Origin: Bactericera cockerelli | Taxonomy: Eukaryota > Arthropoda > Insecta > Hemiptera > Triozidae | Reading direction: 5' to 3' | Assembly: GCA_024516035.1 (NCBI GenBank) | Contig: CM044964.1 | Location: 15,076,575 to 15,140,574, forward strand | DNA length: 64,000 nt | In this document: positions 55,201 to 61,200 of the stretch, one piece after another | Layout: every line of letters begins with the position of its first letter | Position numbering within the stretch: position 1 is the stretch's first letter | Notes under the pieces: model-generated | The model's database searches: none | Told to the model about the DNA's origin: nothing | What the model saw: the letters and a program-made list of their open reading frames with translations, nothing else | Program-made: the position numbers and the translations under genes

Positions 55201-58200
55201 CGACATGGCGGCAGTATACATAAGTATGCTGCCGTCTTGGGCTTGGTATCTTTATTAAAGAGATTTTTCCTCCTTCCTGTCCACAGGCCTGAAGCCCATT
55301 CTGTGTTTTTTTTTTTAAAAAAAAGTATAAGTATATTTTATTTAGCGTGCAGTACAATACAGGCTTTACAAAAAATAGCCAGCACCCAAATACATAGTAT
55401 ACACTATAGAAAAAATAACAAGAATAAAAAAGTAAAAAAAAAGACGTGGTACAGGGAACTCAAGCGGGAATCCACCTTGCAGCTTGGGGACTAGAACCGA
55501 TAAAATCTGTACATCTTAATATATAAATGTCAAAGACACTCACTGACCACTGACCACTGACCACTGACTGATCATCGCTCTACAGCCCAAACCGTAAGTC
55601 CTAGGAAGCTGAAATTTGGTAGGTAGCTTTGTCTTATAGTCTAGATGTGCAATAAGACGGGATTTTTCGAAACTCCCACTACAACACCTGCCATTGGCGA
55701 AAAAGGATTTTTTGCTTTCACGGCCATGCCTCGGCCCGCAAAGCGGGCGACAGCCCGCTAGTCGTCCATAAAGTACAAGCTGGAACACTATTGCCGAAAT
55801 GACTTAGGACCTAATTATGAAACAGGATTCGATTTAATCAAAGTCGAGACTATCCCTTAACCCGGGCTATAATGCGCTGTGATTTGTTAAAAGCTCCGAC
55901 TTGAGGGCGTGTCAGGCTTAGCTTAAATTTAATGCTGTTTCATAATGTGGCCTTTATGTTGGTTTCTGCCTCATTGCTACACTACTTGTCGAACATTGCT
56001 ACACATCCTGTTATTAAGGGTGGAGCGGAAGAGAATGCCAAAGGCAATTTCACCACCCTTGATCAAACTTTGTTTATCTTTCATTAATAATACCTTTTGA
56101 CTGCACCTGTATATTATAAAAAAATGTAAATAAAGATTGATCAAAATTGTTGAATAATAATAATAATAAAGTATATGTGGGTTTCTTACCTCATTGCTAC
56201 ACTTGACGAGCAGTGTATGCGTGAACTTGTCGAGCAGAGCTGTGCCACTCTGGGACTTGAGATAAGCCTCGTTCTCTATGGTACCGGGGGCCGCGCTGGT
56301 GTTGTTGTCGCTAGAGGCTCCACTCAGCAGCATGGCTCGCACACCTGTAATAATAAGAACGTAGGTAAGGGTTGGGTGGAAGAGATTGCCATAGGCAATA
56401 ATCCCGCCCTTTAGTAAGGACATATGTATATATATTTTTTTTTCTTCTTGTTTATATTATTAATACTGTCAATTTTATATTTAATTTTTACCATTGTTTG
56501 TCTGTATATATGTTCTGCTAATAAAGAGTTTCTAAATAAAATAAAATATTTGTAATTTGAAATTTATTTTCATTAATAATTGTACATAATAGACTAGCGG
56601 GCTGTCGCCTGCTTTGCGGGCCGAGGCATGGCCGTGCGGAGAAATAGCGGTGAAAGCAAAAAATCCTTTTTCGCCAATGGCAGGTGTTGTAGTGGGAATT
56701 TCGAAAAAAAAGACAAGGCTACCTAACAAATTTCAGCTTCCCAGGACTTACCAGTTCGGAGAAACAGTGATGAATCAGTGAGTCAGTCAGTGAGTGAAAC
56801 TCTCTTTTATAAGTATAGATATAATAGGTAACAAATGTCTAATGCTACTACCACACACTAAGCCATAGATTATTCTTGTTTTGTGGGGTTATTTATTTAT
56901 TCAAAGATATAACTTTTCTAGCTTTTTTAGTTATAGCTTTTTTATAACTTTAACTTTTATAGCCAACACACACACACACCTAGTTATAGAGAAAGTGAAC
57001 ATCTTGTACTAACAAATGATTCGTGAGGGTCTGTGTGTGTGTAACTCGAGAACCCTCTTCCTTAAAGATGCGGGCGGGTTTCAACCGGTTAACTATCTCA
57101 CAGTAAAGAACACTATCTCACAGTAAAGAACCAACAAACTGAGATGTGCACATAAAATCAATACAACACTCTGTTTATCCTGCAAGAATGAGAGCCCCTT
57201 TACTCTCACAGTCTGAACAAAGTCTCATTTATTGATGACAGGTATGTAAGCATAATATTTACAAAAAAATTGTTTATACAAAAACATAAAAATGAAATAG
57301 AAAAAATGAAAAAGAGAAAAAAATAAACCTTATTTTTTTGCACCATGGGATAACCTTGTCATTCTGGAAAATGAGATATCTCTAGGTCTATTAAATAAAA
57401 AACATACAATTAGTGTGTTTTTAGACATACAGAAAGCCTTTGATCTAACATGTCGCTTCAAAATCATCAAAACCTCATTTTTTATACCCTATATTAAATC
57501 TACTTTATAAATACGTATTCATACTATTGTACCAGTCATTGGCAAGTATCGAAAAGATCTAACTTGTTTTACTTTACTTTATTACAATTATAGATTATTA
57601 AAATAGAGAGGTTAGTTGATGGCTTGGATATTCAGAACTATTACCTGTTGATGAGAGCAAATAAGCTCGAAACAGCTGTCTAGGTATGTTCTGATATTCA
57701 TGTACAAGTACATCTAATACAACTTCTCACTCTTCTGTTACAACTTCTCACTTCTCTAATACAACTGATACTGATTATTAATGAACAAAACTCAATTCAA
57801 GAAATTGGTAGGTTCATCTCGAGGTTCGTCCTCACTCCTCACCTCTCCAGTCCCGTAGGATGTGGTCCAGGGCTATCATCTATATAAATACTTATATTTA
57901 TGTACTATTGTACCAGTCATTGGCAAGTATCGAAAAGATCTAACTTGTTTTACTTTACTTTATTACAATTATTCTTAATGAACAAAACTCAATTAACACA
58001 TTCAGCGCCACATGTACAGTATAGTGTACACGAGTGTTTTCTACAGTGGACCGCGTGTACACTATGCTGTACACCTCACCCTCTCACTTTCAGAAATCGA
58101 TGCTCTTTATATTGTACAAAGTATACGCTACTGTGTATTTCTTATGGAGATTCGATTGTCGTGGTCCGTAGAAGTTTTTTGGTTTTCTTGGACCAGAAAA

Positions 58201-61200
58201 ATATCTATCTGGTGACTTTTTATGGCTGTTTGAGTCTACCTACCTCTTTTTCACACAAAATAAGAAGAGAAGGTTGGTCCACTGAACCATATTACCAAAA
58301 AAGCCCTTGGCGCTGAATGTGTTAAATAAATTGGTGGGTTCATCGAGGTTCCTCCTCACTCCTCACCTCTCCAGTCCCGTAGGATGTGGTCCAGGGCGCG
58401 GCGCGCAAACCTCGGTGGCTCCAGGTCATGGTCAGGCATGTCTCCCTCGCCGTCGCCACTGGCTCCCGCGCCGCCACTGCTCAGGTTGGCGCCGCCGCCG
58501 CCACTGCTCTTGTTCCGCCCCCCGGAGGAGGAGAGCCCCTGGGCGGTGGCACGACTGCTGGCGGGCGGGAGCGGTACTGCCTCTGCTCCACGCTCTGGCG
58601 CCCCACCGTCTGCACCAGGAACAGCAGGATGTTCTCACCCCTGCACAGGTAAGATAAGATAAATTGTTTTATTTAGAATCAATATACATATAGTTTACAA
58701 AGCAACACTTTCCCACAAAAAATGTGGGATTCTAAGGAAAGATTTCAATTTCAATGTTTCGTAAAATTAAGGTTTCAGTTTTTTTTACTATAAGAATATT
58801 CACTTATTTTCTAATGTGGATTTTATCGATACAAATCAATAGCATGGATTTCAGATCCGAAAAGTTGTTGATACTATGGATAGATTTTTTCATACAATTT
58901 AGAAAAGTAGGTACATAATAACAAGGGAGTCATTGAGAATGTTTTATTTCTCATAGGGTATATTGGCCGGTTCTATCAATAGTAAGTTTGCACTAACGCA
59001 AATTAGAGCTGCGCTAATTGAACTTTTGACATTATTGCACGAAAACTGCACATAGTCCCCCAGCCAGACTTATTATTAGTTTAGTTTATTTATTTTCTTC
59101 ATAAAGAAAAATTTATACAAAGGTACTTCTCCTAAGCTTGTTTCGGAGATTTTTTTTCAGAGCCTTACATTTGATTATTATTATCACGACACAAGGACCA
59201 TACTTCATAGGTGACCATACCCTTAGTGTGAGATGACGACAGCCAAAATTAACCAGCAGAAGTTCAGTTAAATATATTATGAATTATGTAAACTGTCATT
59301 GTTATATATATTTGATGTATTTGAACCATTTACTTGTCATGTAAATTTCTCTTACCTAAAAAACCTATAAAAAAAAACTTCTCCTAAGCTTGTTTCGGAG
59401 ATTTTTTTTCAAAGCCTTACATTTGATCATTATTATTATTATGATTATTATTTTATAACTCATGTTTATATCTATACTTGTCTTATAGTGAGTAGCATAT
59501 AATAGGTTGATCCCCATTTATTGTGAGGGAATCAACTGTTTGTTTTTCACTTTAAATAAATAAATTCAAATTCAAATTCAAATTCAATTACTATTACTCT
59601 GACTCACCGACTGTTGGACAAGGTGACCAGGCTGGTGTCGGAGATGAGCTTGTCCAGCACCTGGAACCTATAGGTCTGGTTCCCCGCCACCAGAGCCTTG
59701 CACTTGCACTTCTCCCAGCAGTCGCAGTATGCCGTGGGCGAGGTGCGCTTCAGCTTGCAGTCGTGACCACGGTGGCACACGCGTGCACACTCCGTGCAGC
59801 AGCACAGCGAGCCCGTGAGGCCGCACGTGCGACACTCGAAGATGTCCTGCGAACAAAATTGACAATAAGCATGGTCAAAATTCACTTAGGGCGGAATTAC
59901 GAAAAAAAATTGACAGTGATCATGATCAAAATTCACTTAGGGCGAAATTACGAAAAAAATTGACAGTGATCATGATCAAAATTCACTTAGGGCGAAATTA
60001 CGAAAAAAATTGACAGTGATCATGATCAATGTTTTCCAAAATATAATCTCCATCTCACCCGAAGTTTGACTTCACTTCCTTAGTGTCACTTACTTACTTA
60101 CTCATTGATTACTAGCAAACTCAACATTATCTCTCATTTTCCTGAATTAACTGTTGGCATTTTGAGGAAACGCCAACAGATTGATCACTTGTTTAGTATG
60201 CTCACCTGGTTAATATGCTCGGCACCTGTCCACGTGAAGCTGCACGTGTCATTGCAGCAGATCACGTGCAGAGGGTTGGAGTCGGGCGGGGACCCGGGCG
60301 GGAATATCATGCGCATCATTAGTTCCGCATTCTTCCGCTTCACTTCGTCCTCGTCCCTGTCGGTAGAGGGGTCCGCTGTGGCGCTCTCCTGCTTCGCCTG
60401 GCTGGGAGTCGACACTTCCGGCTCTTTTTTGTCTGCGAAAGTGTGAAACAATACATTTAAAAAACAATAAATAGATAAAGAACTTCCCCAATTGCTCTCT
60501 GGGCATCTTATGAAAAGCACTTCCTTCATTGAAAATGGCGGACACCATAATGGTATGCGCATGGTTTCCACCATTTGCTTTTCAGGCAGTGTGTGGTATT
60601 TTCTATGCAGCAGGCTTTTTTTTGAGTTCTAGACTAGAGTTCGTTATCTACTTTCAAAATCTATGTGCTGAACACGAGTGAATGTGAATCTATCATCTGA
60701 GAAGTTGCATCTTTATAAGATTAAAAATCTTTCGTGCAGTAGTCAGGTATTCGCCGTGGCACATAAAATACTACTCAATATGGCTACCGTTATTACCCTA
60801 CAAAAGCATGTAAAGAAGGAGAATTAAACTGTCATTGTTGGGATTTCCTATGTGTATTAAACATACAGAATGATTAATTTTACGTGACAAATTCATTACT
60901 CAACTCTTTCACCGACCTCAGTAGCTTGATCGATAAGGCGGCGGACTTGTAACCTAGAGGTCGGTGGTTTCAGTCCCGGTTTCAGCGTAGATTTACTAAA
61001 GCGAGTTTGAGTAGTTGTGATATCACGCAAATGATTAACACAATTATTGATAAATCTATACAATGAGCATGGTAATAAGTTAAGAAATAAATATAAACAA
61101 AGCCTGATCAAGGGTGGTGATAATGCCTTCGGCATTCTCTTCCAATATTATGATATATGATTAACTTTAACGTTTTACTCCAGTCTTACAAGTCGGTTTG

